A stretch of DNA of 64,000 nt, taken from the NCBI GenBank assembly GCA_022482815.1, contig JAKVOM010000001.1, forward strand, positions 1 through 64,000, in the 5' to 3' direction. Positions 24,868-33,409 of this stretch are shown piece by piece (the first letter of the stretch is position 1; the number at the start of each line of letters is the position of its first letter). The notes beneath the pieces are model-generated. The model worked only from the letters and a program-made list of their open reading frames with translations. It was not told the DNA's origin and ran no database searches. The DNA is from Acidaminococcus sp. (GTDB taxonomy: Bacteria; Bacillota; Negativicutes; Acidaminococcales; Acidaminococcaceae). The translations under genes and the position numbers were made by a program.

Positions 24868-26218
24868 GCTTTTCCCTCCAAATCCGCTTTGACGGCTTCA
24901 ATCAGAGCCGCTTGGGAACTGTCTTTCTTTTCCAGGGCTTTTAGAATCCGTTCGTCCATGGTGCCCTTTGTCACAATGTGCTGGACGATCACCGTCCGGC
25001 TGTTTTGCCCCTGTCTCCAGAGCCGGGCCACCGTCTGCTGGTAGAGTTCCAAACTCCAGGTGAGTCCGAACCAGATCAGGATGGACCCGCCCTGCTGCAG
25101 GTTGAGGCCGTGACCGGCAGAAGCCGGATGGATCAGGGCCACCGGGATCTTCCCGGCATTCCAGTCGGCAAAGTCCTTGCTCTCCTTCAGCTCCCTGGCT
25201 TCCATCCTCTGACAGATTCGTTCCCGGTCGTGCCGGAACCAGTAGGCCACCAGCACCGGCCGTCCATTGGCGCTTTCCACCAGATCCTCTAGGGCATCCA
25301 GTTTCCGGTCATGGAGATGGATGGTCTGCCCTTCATCGGTGTAGATGGCTCCGTTGGCCATCTGGGTCAGCTTCAGCGTAAGGGAAGCCGCATTGGCTGC
25401 CGTCACTTCTCCATCCGGCAATTCCAGCACCAGGGACTTTTTGAAGTCATTATACCGCTTCCGCTCCGAGTCCGAAAGATTGACCTCGGTTTTCACACGC
25501 ACCAAATCCGGCATCTGCAAATAGTCTGTGGCCTTCATGGACACGGTGATGTCCGCGATCTTTTTGTAGATGGCGTCCTCTGCTCCCGGCAAGGGCTTGT
25601 AGGAAAACACCACCATCCCGTTCCGTTTGTCCGGCTGGAAGTAGGTGTTCCGGTACTGGCTGATGTATCTCCCCAGCCGCTCTCCCATGTCCAGGAGCCG
25701 GAATTCCGCCCACAGGTCCATAAGACCATTGCCGCTGGGTGTCCCGGTAAGGCCCACGATCCGTTTCACCTTGGGCCGCAGGGCCTTCATGGCTTTGAAC
25801 CGCTGGGCCTGCTGGTTCTTGAAAGAGGACAGTTCATCCAGGACCACCATGTCAAAATCCAGCCGGCAGTTCTTACAAAGCCACACCAGGTTTTCCCGGT
25901 TCACGATGTAAAGGTCCGCTGGCTTCTGGAGGGCCCGCCTCCGTTCCGTCACGGACCCCACGACCACGCTGCAGGTCAGGTCCTTCAGGTGGTCCCACTT
26001 CCGGATTTCTTCCGGCCATGTATCTCTCGCTACTCTGAGGGGTCCAACGATCAAAACCCGGTGGACTTCAAAGGAGTCATACATCAAATCCCGAATAGCC
26101 GTCAAGGTTGTCACTGTCTTGCCGAACCTAAGCCCATATCCAGCAAGAGAGCCGTCACCGGGTGGGTCTTGATGTACTCGGTGGCGTATTTCTGGTACGC
26201 ATGAGGTATGAACTTCAT
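24864..26218 (-). pseudogene. phage SNF2-type helicase, frameshifted near its Walker A motif
   Basis: The natural start is ATG 26216-26218, in an ATGA overlap with the VRR-NUC gene; it reads MKFIPHAYQKYATEYIKTHP and LLLDMGLGS before running into a stop near 26110. The other frame carries the rest: FGKTVTTLTAIRDLMY, DMVVLDELSSFKNQ (DEAD-like box), GLTGTPSGNGL, and the C-terminal VALIHPASAGHGLNLQQGG and QTVARLWRQGQN. So a single lesion of one missing or two extra bases (mod 3) lies at about 26120-26130. About 450 residues if repaired. Either a real inactivation, a sequencing error or a slippage site. Confidence 0.85.
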
Positions 26219-26511
26219 TGGGCATCACCTTCTTCCATGATCTTCTGCAGCAGTCCAGGGATGTCTTCCATGGCATCCAGGACGAACACCCGGAACCCCA
26301 GCTCCCGAAGCTTTTCGTGCCGTTTCACCTGCAGCATCCGTGGTTTCTTCCCCGGTGCTTTCACTTCCACAAAGGCCAGCTTCCCACCAGGGAGAAGAAC
26401 CAGCCGATCTGGCATACCAGCATATCCAGGGGAAACGAACTTCACAGCCAGTCCGCCTTTCTTCCTCGTTTCCGTCACCAGCTTTTGCTCTATCTGCTTT
26501 TCATTCTTCAT
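26215..26511 (-). CDS. VRR-NUC domain nuclease
   Basis: 98 residues, GGAGGTGAATC upstream, 11-bp overlap with the preceding gene. The core SPGYAGMPDRLVLLPGGKLA followed by FVEVKAPGKKPRMLQVKRH shows the catalytic D, E-x-K and Q of the VRR-NUC (Holliday-junction resolvase-like) fold. It is a standalone domain, as normal in phages, next to an SNF2 helicase and a primase, and probably processes branched replication intermediates. Confidence 0.92.
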   Translation of the reverse strand: MKNEKQIEQKLVTETRKKGGLAVKFVSPGYAGMPDRLVLLPGGKLAFVEVKAPGKKPRMLQVKRHEKLRELGFRVFVLDAMEDIPGLLQKIMEEGDAQ

Positions 26512-27109
26512 GATTCACCTCCGGTATTGGGTCAACAAGATTAAATGCGGCGTAGGCGGCGGAGAGAAAGTTTCTGATGGGCTTCCCCTTATAGGTCCAG
26601 ATGCACTTACCGCGGCACTTCACGCCGAGATGTTTCGGATTGCGGCGGCTGCGTCCAATGAGAATCTGCTCTCCGTGATAAGTGAGACGCCAGCCATGCG
26701 AGGTCTGCTCCCATTTGCGTCCTGGAAAACTGCGTTTCCGTTTGGAACGGTTCCGCATAAGCCGTTCCCGTTCCCTGGCGGCAAGGATATCCCCTTCCAT
26801 GACTCCGGCGCAGATGCAGCCAACGGCTACATCCTCAAAGTAGTCAGGATGCCTCATCACATGCACAAACCGTACCTTCCTGCAGCCGCAGAGCTCACAG
26901 GTGTGAAGCGGCGCCTCCATGTCATCTTCTCGTACATCATAAACTTCCTGGCAATGCCATCCTGAGAGCGGTGCTCCCCATTCGCGTAATATTTTCTGGC
27001 TGCGGGCAAAATAACTTTTGTCCTTTCTGCCATCAGCCATTTTTTCCTCTGATTCATCACCCATAGTGTTAAAACCCCCGTATTTTCTGGCTTTCCGGGT
27101 TTTGTCCAT
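26501..27109 (-). CDS. conserved phage protein with Cys cluster, unknown function
   Basis: Up to 202 residues; starts at 27109, 27064 or 27040 are possible, and ATG 27038-27040 has AGAGGAAAAA just upstream, which I find most likely. It contains HTCELCGCRKVRFVHVMRHP and VAVGCICAGVMEGD, a probable Zn-binding site, then a basic segment RSKRKRSFPGRKW and C-terminal strands. Similar proteins occur in replication regions of Firmicute phages. No enzymatic motif seen. Confidence 0.7.
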   Translation of the reverse strand: MDKTRKARKYGGFNTMGDESEEKMADGRKDKSYFARSQKILREWGAPLSGWHCQEVYDVREDDMEAPLHTCELCGCRKVRFVHVMRHPDYFEDVAVGCICAGVMEGDILAARERERLMRNRSKRKRSFPGRKWEQTSHGWRLTYHGEQILIGRSRRNPKHLGVKCRGKCIWTYKGKPIRNFLSAAYAAFNLVDPIPEVNHEE

Positions 27110-27290
27110 TTTGTCTGTTTTGTCCCTAAATAAATATTTTTATATTTTTTAGTAGAATAATATATAGAGTAAGTAAGTACTTTTTACTTTTTTATAGTTT
27201 TCGGACAAAAAGGACAAAGCCGGAAACCCGCATGGTGCCTGCTCTGAGACTGACCACAAAAATCAGGACAACCTCAGGACAAAAGGACAG
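27098..27290. other. AT-rich gap flanked by inverted GGACAAA motifs (origin-like)
   Basis: Between the Cys-cluster gene and the primase gene is an AT-rich core (about 27125-27200). On its left the plus strand reads TTTTGTCC, TTTTGTCT, TTTTGTCC (27099-27124). On its right it reads GGACAAAAAGGACAAAG (27203-27219), then GGACAAAAGGACAG (27277-27290). Several phases of the same 7-8-mer in opposite orientation around an AT-rich core next to a primase gene resemble a replication origin with iterons. Confidence 0.4.
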
Positions 27291-27297
27291 AACCCAG

Positions 27298-29565
27298 TCA
27301 ATGCTCCTTCAACCAGGGGTTGATGGCATATTTGGGCAGTGGTGGCCTGCCCGTGCCTGAGTATTTCTGCGGTTTTTGCATGATGTACCCGTAATCCTCA
27401 AGGAAGTCGAGAACCGGCTGGATGCTGTCCACGGTCTTAAACCTCCGGCACATGCGCATAGCTTCCCGCCTGTCAAAGGCGGTGAGACGCCGCTCCCTGA
27501 TTTTCTGGAGGATCAGGTTCCCGTTCTCGTACATGTCATTTTCCGGCAGGACGGAATAGGCGGCCTGTGCATGGTTAAGATAATATTTTCCAAGACGTAT
27601 CGCATCTGACATGGTTTTCCCGGTGACGGACAAGGCATCCTGCACCATAAGAAAGTCATGGCTTTGGTAAACGGAAGCCCTGCAAAGGAGTCCGGATATG
27701 CGCAGTACATTGCCGACAAGCTTTCCGGCCCAGTCAGCCATTTCTGCATAGTCGTTTGTGAGCTTCGGCTCCAGCCAGTTTGCGAATGCTTCAAGCTCCC
27801 TGTCCGCTTCCGGAGAGAGTGTGATGGTCTGCGGTTTTTCCGGATACTCATCTTCCAGGAGATTCACCACAAGCTGTTCATAGCCGCGGTAGGTTTCGTC
27901 CGTCACAGCTTTACTCCGATACTTTCTTTTTCCCACTGACGAGACTGGCATGCTGTACAGGAACCTCGCCGTAAGACCGCGTCCCCGGAATGTGGTGTTG
28001 CTCAATACGGATGAGACCACGTTCGGCTGTGCCATCAGGAGGATCGTCAGTGCCGGATCCATAATGCTTTCACTCTCGCGCCCGATACGGTCCACTCGGA
28101 TCGTATCTCCGGAGTACCCCTTCAGCATGACATCGATATTGACCGTCTTCGTATAGATACCGGAGAGGGTGTCGAAGATACCTCCTTCACTGGAAATGAG
28201 AGCTGCATGGCCGTGATTTTTGGCAATGACGGCTACCAGTTTTTCAGTGGTGATGTCATCCACATAAAGCTGCATGGGGCTTACTTCCTCAAAGTCAGCG
28301 GCCTCCTGTGCGATACGTTTCAGTTCTTCCGGTTTGGCATTTCCCTTGGCGACCTTGTCTTCGACTGCCTTCTGCCTGCGTTCCAGGACACGTTTCTGCA
28401 TCTTCCCAGCCTCCACCGCAGCGGCATTCTGTTTGTTGTACTCGGTCTCGTAATCGTTGACCGGCTGCAACATGAGATGCAGGACGGATGACTTTCTTTC
28501 GGACGGCGGGGCAATTACAATCACATAAGTGTTGAGCGGCTCCACCCAGCCAGGCTTTCCCTGGATCCGGTATTTCTTCTGCAGACAGGTCGAAAGTACG
28601 GAAAGTACGATGCTCCCCGCCATATCCACAGGTGTCTGTGTGCTTTCCGCTACGGCCCTCACATAATCAGCAATCGGCTGCGGCAGCGCATCGACCGGGA
28701 ATGGAGCCATTGTGAAACGTGATAATGGCAGTGGCTCGCTCCATCCGGGATAGGGATTGTTGAATTCCTGCGGAGGCACATACCCTTCACTGCCTTCAAT
28801 CTTGTCCCTGTAAAATTTCAGGGCACTTTTCCAGATGGTTCCCAGTTCCTTCTCCGAAAGAGGGGGGTCGCAATTCTCGGCCCTCTGCAGGTAGGCTTCA
28901 TAGGCTTTGTCCGTATCCCCATACCGTTTCAGCACCCGGCCGGCAAAGTGGGACATGGCATTGTTGCGGCTGCCTTCCGGGATGGAGCTTCCTGTATAGA
29001 AGGGAGCTTCCGTCCGGCTGGGTTCCGCAGGTTCCAGTCCGGCCAGGAATTCCATAATGGTGCGCTCCCCTTCCTGCCAGAAGATTTCTTCCGGCACCAC
29101 TTCCGTGCCATACAGGAACCGGGCCGCATCCAGGGCCTGGCCGTCAAAGAAGGGAAACTGCTCCCGGATTCCCTGTTTCAGTGCCGTATAGGCTTTTTCG
29201 TCCTGCACTTCCGGAATGGGAAAATACGCATGGAACCGGGGCCGGGCTTTCCGGCCTTCCTTGGCTTTCCCGCTATTCCGGGACGGGACGATGGCCACAG
29301 CCACGTTTGGCAGCATGGCAAGGAGCTTTTCTCCCGTCACCCACTCCTTCGGATTTTCCGTATGGTCGTTGTCGCAGTCCATCACCGCCACATCGGAAGC
29401 CAGGAAGTTATCCCGGCTCCGGTAGTTGTCCTTATAGGCCGCACAAACGTGGTCGAAAGCAGCAGCCGTCCCCAGTTCCCTGCTGCTTGTGATGACTGCT
29501 TTATTAGGATATATGGCATTTCGTTCGTTGCCGGTACAGTCAGCCGTGTAAATCGTAAATCTCAT
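27298..29565 (-). CDS. primase/DUF3987 helicase-like replication protein
   Basis: 755 residues, GGAGGCAGAAAG upstream, ATGA overlap with the DUF4406 gene. Residues 1-170 resemble an archaeo-eukaryotic primase-like domain (VAVMDCDNDHTENPKEWVTG, RKARPRFHAYFPI), followed by a PriCT-like helix bundle (NNAMSHFAGRVLKRYGDTDK, ELGTIWKSALKFY). Residues about 290-720 match DUF3987 (TQTPVDMAGSIVLSVLSTCL, APPSERKSS as a P-loop-like motif, MDPALTILLMAQPNVV, FRGRGLTARFLY). It is the main replication protein of the phage. Confidence 0.88.
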   Translation of the reverse strand: MRFTIYTADCTGNERNAIYPNKAVITSSRELGTAAAFDHVCAAYKDNYRSRDNFLASDVAVMDCDNDHTENPKEWVTGEKLLAMLPNVAVAIVPSRNSGKAKEGRKARPRFHAYFPIPEVQDEKAYTALKQGIREQFPFFDGQALDAARFLYGTEVVPEEIFWQEGERTIMEFLAGLEPAEPSRTEAPFYTGSSIPEGSRNNAMSHFAGRVLKRYGDTDKAYEAYLQRAENCDPPLSEKELGTIWKSALKFYRDKIEGSEGYVPPQEFNNPYPGWSEPLPLSRFTMAPFPVDALPQPIADYVRAVAESTQTPVDMAGSIVLSVLSTCLQKKYRIQGKPGWVEPLNTYVIVIAPPSERKSSVLHLMLQPVNDYETEYNKQNAAAVEAGKMQKRVLERRQKAVEDKVAKGNAKPEELKRIAQEAADFEEVSPMQLYVDDITTEKLVAVIAKNHGHAALISSEGGIFDTLSGIYTKTVNIDVMLKGYSGDTIRVDRIGRESESIMDPALTILLMAQPNVVSSVLSNTTFRGRGLTARFLYSMPVSSVGKRKYRSKAVTDETYRGYEQLVVNLLEDEYPEKPQTITLSPEADRELEAFANWLEPKLTNDYAEMADWAGKLVGNVLRISGLLCRASVYQSHDFLMVQDALSVTGKTMSDAIRLGKYYLNHAQAAYSVLPENDMYENGNLILQKIRERRLTAFDRREAMRMCRRFKTVDSIQPVLDFLEDYGYIMQKPQKYSGTGRPPLPKYAINPWLKEH

Positions 29566-29981
29566 CTTTCTGCCTCCTCGAGGGTTTCGTTAAAGAATCT
29601 CAGCCGATAGTTCTTCCATCTGGCCCGCCGAATCTCCGCATCCATGCCAGGAGATATGGTATCCCCGAACACCCACACTTCCCGGCAAAGGCCCATCAGG
29701 ATGTTGCCGAAATGGAGCCCTGCCTCCCGTTCCTTTGGATTCCGGTCATCCAGGAACTGGGGAAAGAGGAGATGCGGAGCCAAGGGCAGGTACCCTTCTT
29801 CAAAGGCAAAGCGGCAGTACCGCCTTGCTGCCAGGATATTTTTATCCGTTGCCCCGGAATACGGGGAACAGATATATACGAGAGGCCGGTAAGCCCGGAG
29901 TGCCTTCCGCTGGGCTTCGACAGCACTGAGGGCTCTCTGCGGAGTCGGATCCGGATAGTGTTCCTGGTTATGCATGTCCAT
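29562..29981 (-). CDS. DUF4406 / nucleoside deoxyribosyltransferase-like protein
   Basis: 139 residues from ATG 29979-29981 with AAAGGAG ten bases upstream; a GTG three codons earlier is possible. The pattern PLVYICSPYSGATDKNILAA, EGYLPLAPHLLFPQFLDD and VWVFGDTISPGMDAEIRRA matches the DUF4406 branch of the nucleoside 2-deoxyribosyltransferase fold. Phage members are thought to act in nucleotide metabolism. Overlaps the antirepressor stop by 14 bp. Confidence 0.85.
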   Translation of the reverse strand: MDMHNQEHYPDPTPQRALSAVEAQRKALRAYRPLVYICSPYSGATDKNILAARRYCRFAFEEGYLPLAPHLLFPQFLDDRNPKEREAGLHFGNILMGLCREVWVFGDTISPGMDAEIRRARWKNYRLRFFNETLEEAER

Positions 29982-30765
29982 AAATGCCACACTCCTTTTC
30001 GATCAGGGGATAGTTTCCTTCCTCAGTCATCAGCCGATAGATGAACAGCCGACCTTTCTGTGTCCAATAGGTATGGACACGATTATGCAGGACGCCGTTT
30101 CCGTCCGGGATATTGAAGGTCTTTGTCGAGGTGTATCCCATGGGAGCATAAGCCTGGTAAAGCAGCCAAATATTGCCCTGTTTGTACTGGATCCCGTGTT
30201 CATGGAGCCACTGGTTCATGCGGTTTGCAGACCATCCATAGTCCTTGGCAATGGTCGATGTGCTCACCAGCTCCCTACACTGCAGGACCAGATCGAAGTA
30301 CGTAGCCTTTGGCCGGAGCTCCGCAAGCTGCTGCTGTTGAGCGGCATTTATCTGTGCCAGTTCCCTTGCCCTATTCCGTTCCTCTTTAAGCTTTGTAAGA
30401 GCTGCAATCGCAAGATCCGGATTATCCAGGATGGCTTCTGTAGCATAAATGCCTGTTTTTCGGATGGCTGGAAGGACTTCATGCGTCACCCAACGCTTAA
30501 ATGCCCTGGCTTCCGGTTTCCGGCTTCTGAGAATCAGCGTGTAGAGACCTGCTTCATTGACCACACGTTTTTCGGGATTCCCCGGAATACCCTCGGTTAA
30601 AACGAGGGTATTCTTCTCATCGTCATCCAGTCTCGAGAGTGCATCGCTCGGATTGCCGATATCCAGGATGCGGCATATGTCCGCAGCTACGAACCAGGAT
30701 TCCCCGTTTACAACAGCCGTACGCACGTTCATTCCGTTATAAATAAAATTTTTCATATCAGTCAT
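29968..30765 (-). CDS. phage antirepressor, BRO-N plus KilAC domains
   Basis: 265 residues from ATG 30763-30765 with AGGGAGGTCAGC upstream. Residues 1-110 are a BRO N-terminal domain (ADICRILDIGNPSDALSRLD, EAGLYTLILRSRKPEARAFK, RWVTHEVLPAIRKTG). Residues 125-255 are the KilA C-terminal/ANT domain (STIAKDYGWSANRMNQWLHE, THTYW-like end). The product likely frees the phage from its repressor during induction, but no CI-like repressor gene is in the window. Confidence 0.92.
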   Translation of the reverse strand: MTDMKNFIYNGMNVRTAVVNGESWFVAADICRILDIGNPSDALSRLDDDEKNTLVLTEGIPGNPEKRVVNEAGLYTLILRSRKPEARAFKRWVTHEVLPAIRKTGIYATEAILDNPDLAIAALTKLKEERNRARELAQINAAQQQQLAELRPKATYFDLVLQCRELVSTSTIAKDYGWSANRMNQWLHEHGIQYKQGNIWLLYQAYAPMGYTSTKTFNIPDGNGVLHNRVHTYWTQKGRLFIYRLMTEEGNYPLIEKECGIYGHA

Positions 30766-30826
30766 CTTGCTGACCTCCCTGTATGTAGTTGGGAGTTGCC
30801 TCCCACTTTGTAGCCACGGCAATCCA

Positions 30827-31441
30827 TCAAATCTGACGGTTTCCAAAAACTTCCTGCAACTTTTTTCTTGCCCGCTTCAGCTTCTGGGTGATGTTGTTTT
30901 CATTGGCACCGATTCTGATGGAGTATCCCCGGATGGATTCTTCGTTGAGATAGACAGAGATTACCGCATCTTCCCACTCCGGCTTGTTCACCAGCACCGT
31001 ATGGATTTCCTGACGGACTTTTTCTTCGCTAGCCTTGCGATCCCGTTCCGTTGCATCTCGGCTGACAGTATTCATATCTGGCATGGAGATTCCGTTCCGG
31101 CTGCACCCGCTTCCAGCAACAGTGCAGGTGTACGTATCAGGGACTGCCTCGATGGGATTCATCAAAGCCTCGTCCTTTTCATTCCGTTCCTGGTAGTCCG
31201 GGCACTCTGTTCTTCTCCGATGTTCCCTGCGCCAGTCGTTATAGAGGGGCTTGTTGAATTCTTCGTCCATGATTTCCTGGGCGCTGCGCCGGGTAACTTC
31301 TTCCCCTTCCTTTGCCGCCTGTTTTCTCAGTTCGTAATCCCTCTCGATCATGATCTGGCAGTCACCTTCAGGGACTTCCACTACCGTGACCACTGGTGCT
31401 TTGGATTCATCCAATCCGTAGTATTTGACTGTGATTTTCAC
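30827..31441 (-). CDS. sigma-70-like RNA polymerase sigma factor of mobile-element type
   Basis: 204 residues from GTG 31439-31441; upstream codons of the longer frame form a hairpin leader and are not coding. The C-terminal part DAVISVYLNEESIRGYSIRI and ANENNITQKLKRARKKLQEV is a sigma region 4-type HTH; the central part is charged and variable, with a C-G-C patch near 115. Such proteins occur near one end of conjugative elements and phages and drive early or accessory genes. Its ribosome site AAAGGA lies inside a long stem-loop ending exactly at the start codon. Confidence 0.75.
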   Translation of the reverse strand: MKITVKYYGLDESKAPVVTVVEVPEGDCQIMIERDYELRKQAAKEGEEVTRRSAQEIMDEEFNKPLYNDWRREHRRRTECPDYQERNEKDEALMNPIEAVPDTYTCTVAGSGCSRNGISMPDMNTVSRDATERDRKASEEKVRQEIHTVLVNKPEWEDAVISVYLNEESIRGYSIRIGANENNITQKLKRARKKLQEVFGNRQI

Positions 31442-31488
31442 TTTTGGCGTCCTTTCCGTCCGTGCCAGAAGACGAAAGGATGCCAAAA
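31442..31488 (-). promoter_or_regulatory. stem-loop sequestering the ribosome binding site of the sigma-like gene
   Basis: Arms 31442-31460 (minus: GACGGAAAGGACGCCAAAA) and 31471-31488 (minus: TTTTGGCATCCTTTCGTC) pair over about 17 bp with one mismatch and one bulge. The 3' arm contains the Shine-Dalgarno AAAGGA and abuts the GTG start, so the folded leader should block translation unless the helix is opened. Confidence 0.75.
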
Positions 31489-31517
31489 AAGACCTGCGGG
31501 GAAAGTCCCCACAGGTC
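31485..31517 (-). terminator. terminator/attenuator in the sigma-like gene leader
   Basis: Arms 31506-31517 and 31491-31502 (GACCTGTGGGGA / TCCCCGCAGGTC on the minus strand) form a 12-bp stem with one mismatch, followed by six T. It stands 44 bp before the start of the sigma-like gene and just before the RBS hairpin, so transcription of the early region may depend on antitermination. Confidence 0.75.
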
Positions 31518-31845
31518 CCAGAGTGCCAAAATGGCGCACGGGAACAAACGGTGGGGGCATTTCCAGTCCTGCCCACCGCATCACTGCGGTGATTCAGAAC
31601 TGTCTATGCATCCCATCGTCCTCATGCGCATCTCGGACAACAGAGATTTTTTTGTTATGGGTGCCTGAGCACTCATATGGAAGCAGGACTGCCTGCTGCC
31701 GTATCAATGTTCAGACTATCCGTCCAGCTTTTGGAATACCCGCTTGCTGGTCGGTCATAATGAAATCGAACTTACTGATTGCAGATTATATTTCTGCATT
31801 TGCGGTATTCAGATTCACAGCCACACAGAAAATTCCACACATGCA

Positions 31846-31854
31846 TGGTATAAT
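31846..31854 (+). promoter_or_regulatory. extended -10 promoter of the 32.0-36.6 kb operon
   Basis: TG followed after one base by a perfect TATAAT (31849-31854). A convincing -35 is lacking, as usual for extended -10 promoters. It would give a leader of about 145 nt that includes three TAAGGTTACT-like repeats. Confidence 0.55.
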
Positions 31855-31923
31855 GTTAGAAAACCAGTAGTCACACTTCCTTCCACCTCCCGTCTTCAAT
31901 TTCTGATTTCATCCTATCCTTGA

Positions 31924-31984
31924 TAAGGTTACTGTCAATCCGTAGTCCGGGTGGTTAAGGTTACTAACGATACTTAAGCTTACT
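31924..31984. repeat. three operator-like direct repeats TAAGGTTACT
   Basis: Exact copies at 31924-31933 and 31956-31965 and one with a single change (TAAGCTTACT) at 31975-31984, just before the ribosome binding site of the first operon gene. Such iterated sites suggest binding by a regulator, for which the small HTH protein at the end of the same operon is a candidate. Confidence 0.6.
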
Positions 31985-32004
31985 TTTTTTCAGGAGGTAC
32001 TGTT

Positions 32005-33396
32005 ATGCCCTCACAAAACAACTTCCACGTTCCCCATTTATGCGGTGGTATCCTGTTCAATCTTTTACTGGAAACAAGAAAAACACGCGGAAAAATCCGT
32101 GACAGGGCACATGGCGGAACAGACGGTCTTTCTGATTTGGATGTATATATAGGACTTGTAAATGTTGTAGCTGGCAATGACTGGAAAGATGTTGACGGGA
32201 CAACAAAAAATAAATGTGTATCTAACTATAAAAGGTGCGTGGACAGCACAGGTTCATATGTTCCTTTTACTGATGAGGTTTTTAGGAAAGCCTTCGATTC
32301 GGAATACAATAAAAAAAGCCCTGCCCTCCTTGAAAGGATGGCAAGGTTCATAGAACAGTATTTGAGTCTTGAAAAGTGCAAGTGGCTTGGCAAAGCATTG
32401 ATTGAAATCATGCAAAAAGACCCTTCAATCAATGATGATGCCGAAATTGCTGTAGGCTTTGGACAAAATATTTCTGTAAAAAAACTGCATGAGGCAAAGA
32501 ACATTCACTTTTTGCCTTTTTTCCTAAGCGTACTGCATTACGTAATCGATAATTGCCCTGACTGCGAATCCGGGCGGTCCACCTTTGAAACCTGGTATTG
32601 CCAAGTTGGTCCGAAAGCGCCATGGAAACCCAAACATGATGTACTCAGTAAACTCGGTGGCACCATCGGCGATATGGAAGTGTCAGTGAATCTGGAAGTT
32701 CAGAAAGCCATTACGATAAAAGATGCAGAACATAGAAATTCCGAGAGTACATCTTCTGCAGATGAATGCTCATCGGAAAAGCCAGATAAAAATAATGATA
32801 TTCTTTCACCCGAATCCCCGCTTTCCAACCGTGATACCACTCTTTTACCCCGGCTGGCGAAGGGATTCAACAAAATATTGAAGTTTGCCAAAGACACGGA
32901 CCTCAGTATAGAACGTATGCCTTGCGAAATTCTGAATACCTTTGATACCCTGTATAATGAATGGAAGGATCAAGACACGGACTTTAAAGATCCGGAACTG
33001 AATAAATTGAAATATGACATTCTAAATACATTGTATGGGTATATCACCTTCTGGGAAACTCATCTTTGGTTCAACGATGATTCTGATTGCTTTGTCCACC
33101 TAAAAAATACGTACAAAGATTCCTGGAAAAAAGAAGGAGAACTTCGTCAGCAGGCCATGAAGGACAGAGAAGCTTTCACCCGTCTGCATGAAAGGCTTTG
33201 TCGGTATATCATAGACTTTGATATCGATCTAAACAAAACTGAACCAGTTGAAGCCAAGGTCGTAGAAGAAACGCCGCCTCTGGAAAATAATCAAGGCGGC
33301 AGCCGGACTACAATTATCGAGCACCAGACCAATATCGGCCACAGTGTGTCAAAGACATATAACATAAAGGACAGCACTGTCACATTTAATGATTAA
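32005..33396 (+). CDS. component A of candidate three-part conflict system (unknown family)
   Basis: 463 residues, CAGGAGGTACTGTT upstream. I recall similar uncharacterised gut-Firmicute proteins but no function. Residues about 8-55 contain PHLCGGILFNLLLETRKTRG and GGTDGLSDLDVYIGLVNVV; residues 80-215 are helical. Residues 235-275 form a Ser/Glu/Pro-rich linker, residues 275-430 a second helical domain. Residues ~441-460 carry QTNIGHSVSKTYNIKDSTV, a motif that recurs at the start of protein B. No catalytic motif was found. Operon context suggests a sensor or effector working with an ABC-type ATPase. Confidence 0.72.
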   Translation: MPSQNNFHVPHLCGGILFNLLLETRKTRGKIRDRAHGGTDGLSDLDVYIGLVNVVAGNDWKDVDGTTKNKCVSNYKRCVDSTGSYVPFTDEVFRKAFDSEYNKKSPALLERMARFIEQYLSLEKCKWLGKALIEIMQKDPSINDDAEIAVGFGQNISVKKLHEAKNIHFLPFFLSVLHYVIDNCPDCESGRSTFETWYCQVGPKAPWKPKHDVLSKLGGTIGDMEVSVNLEVQKAITIKDAEHRNSESTSSADECSSEKPDKNNDILSPESPLSNRDTTLLPRLAKGFNKILKFAKDTDLSIERMPCEILNTFDTLYNEWKDQDTDFKDPELNKLKYDILNTLYGYITFWETHLWFNDDSDCFVHLKNTYKDSWKKEGELRQQAMKDREAFTRLHERLCRYIIDFDIDLNKTEPVEAKVVEETPPLENNQGGSRTTIIEHQTNIGHSVSKTYNIKDSTVTFND

Positions 33397-33409
33397 GGAG
33401 AAACAATGT

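Larger units (their letters stand above)
31518..32004. other. intergenic control region between prophage early genes and the plus-strand operon
   Basis: No gene is visible. The left part is the untranslated leader of the sigma-like gene, with a perfect CACCGCA/TGCGGTG hairpin near 31575-31592. The right part holds the promoter of the following operon and three operator-like repeats described separately. No att site or tRNA was recognised. Confidence 0.6.

Noticed and set aside
30767-31870. 367-codon plus-strand frame opposite the sigma-like gene
   Set aside because: Antisense to a gene with sigma region 4 features and covers the hairpin leader; no start signal.
31600-32000. tRNA or attachment site at the prophage right end
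   Set aside because: No cloverleaf or repeated core sequence could be found in the window; the other prophage end is outside.
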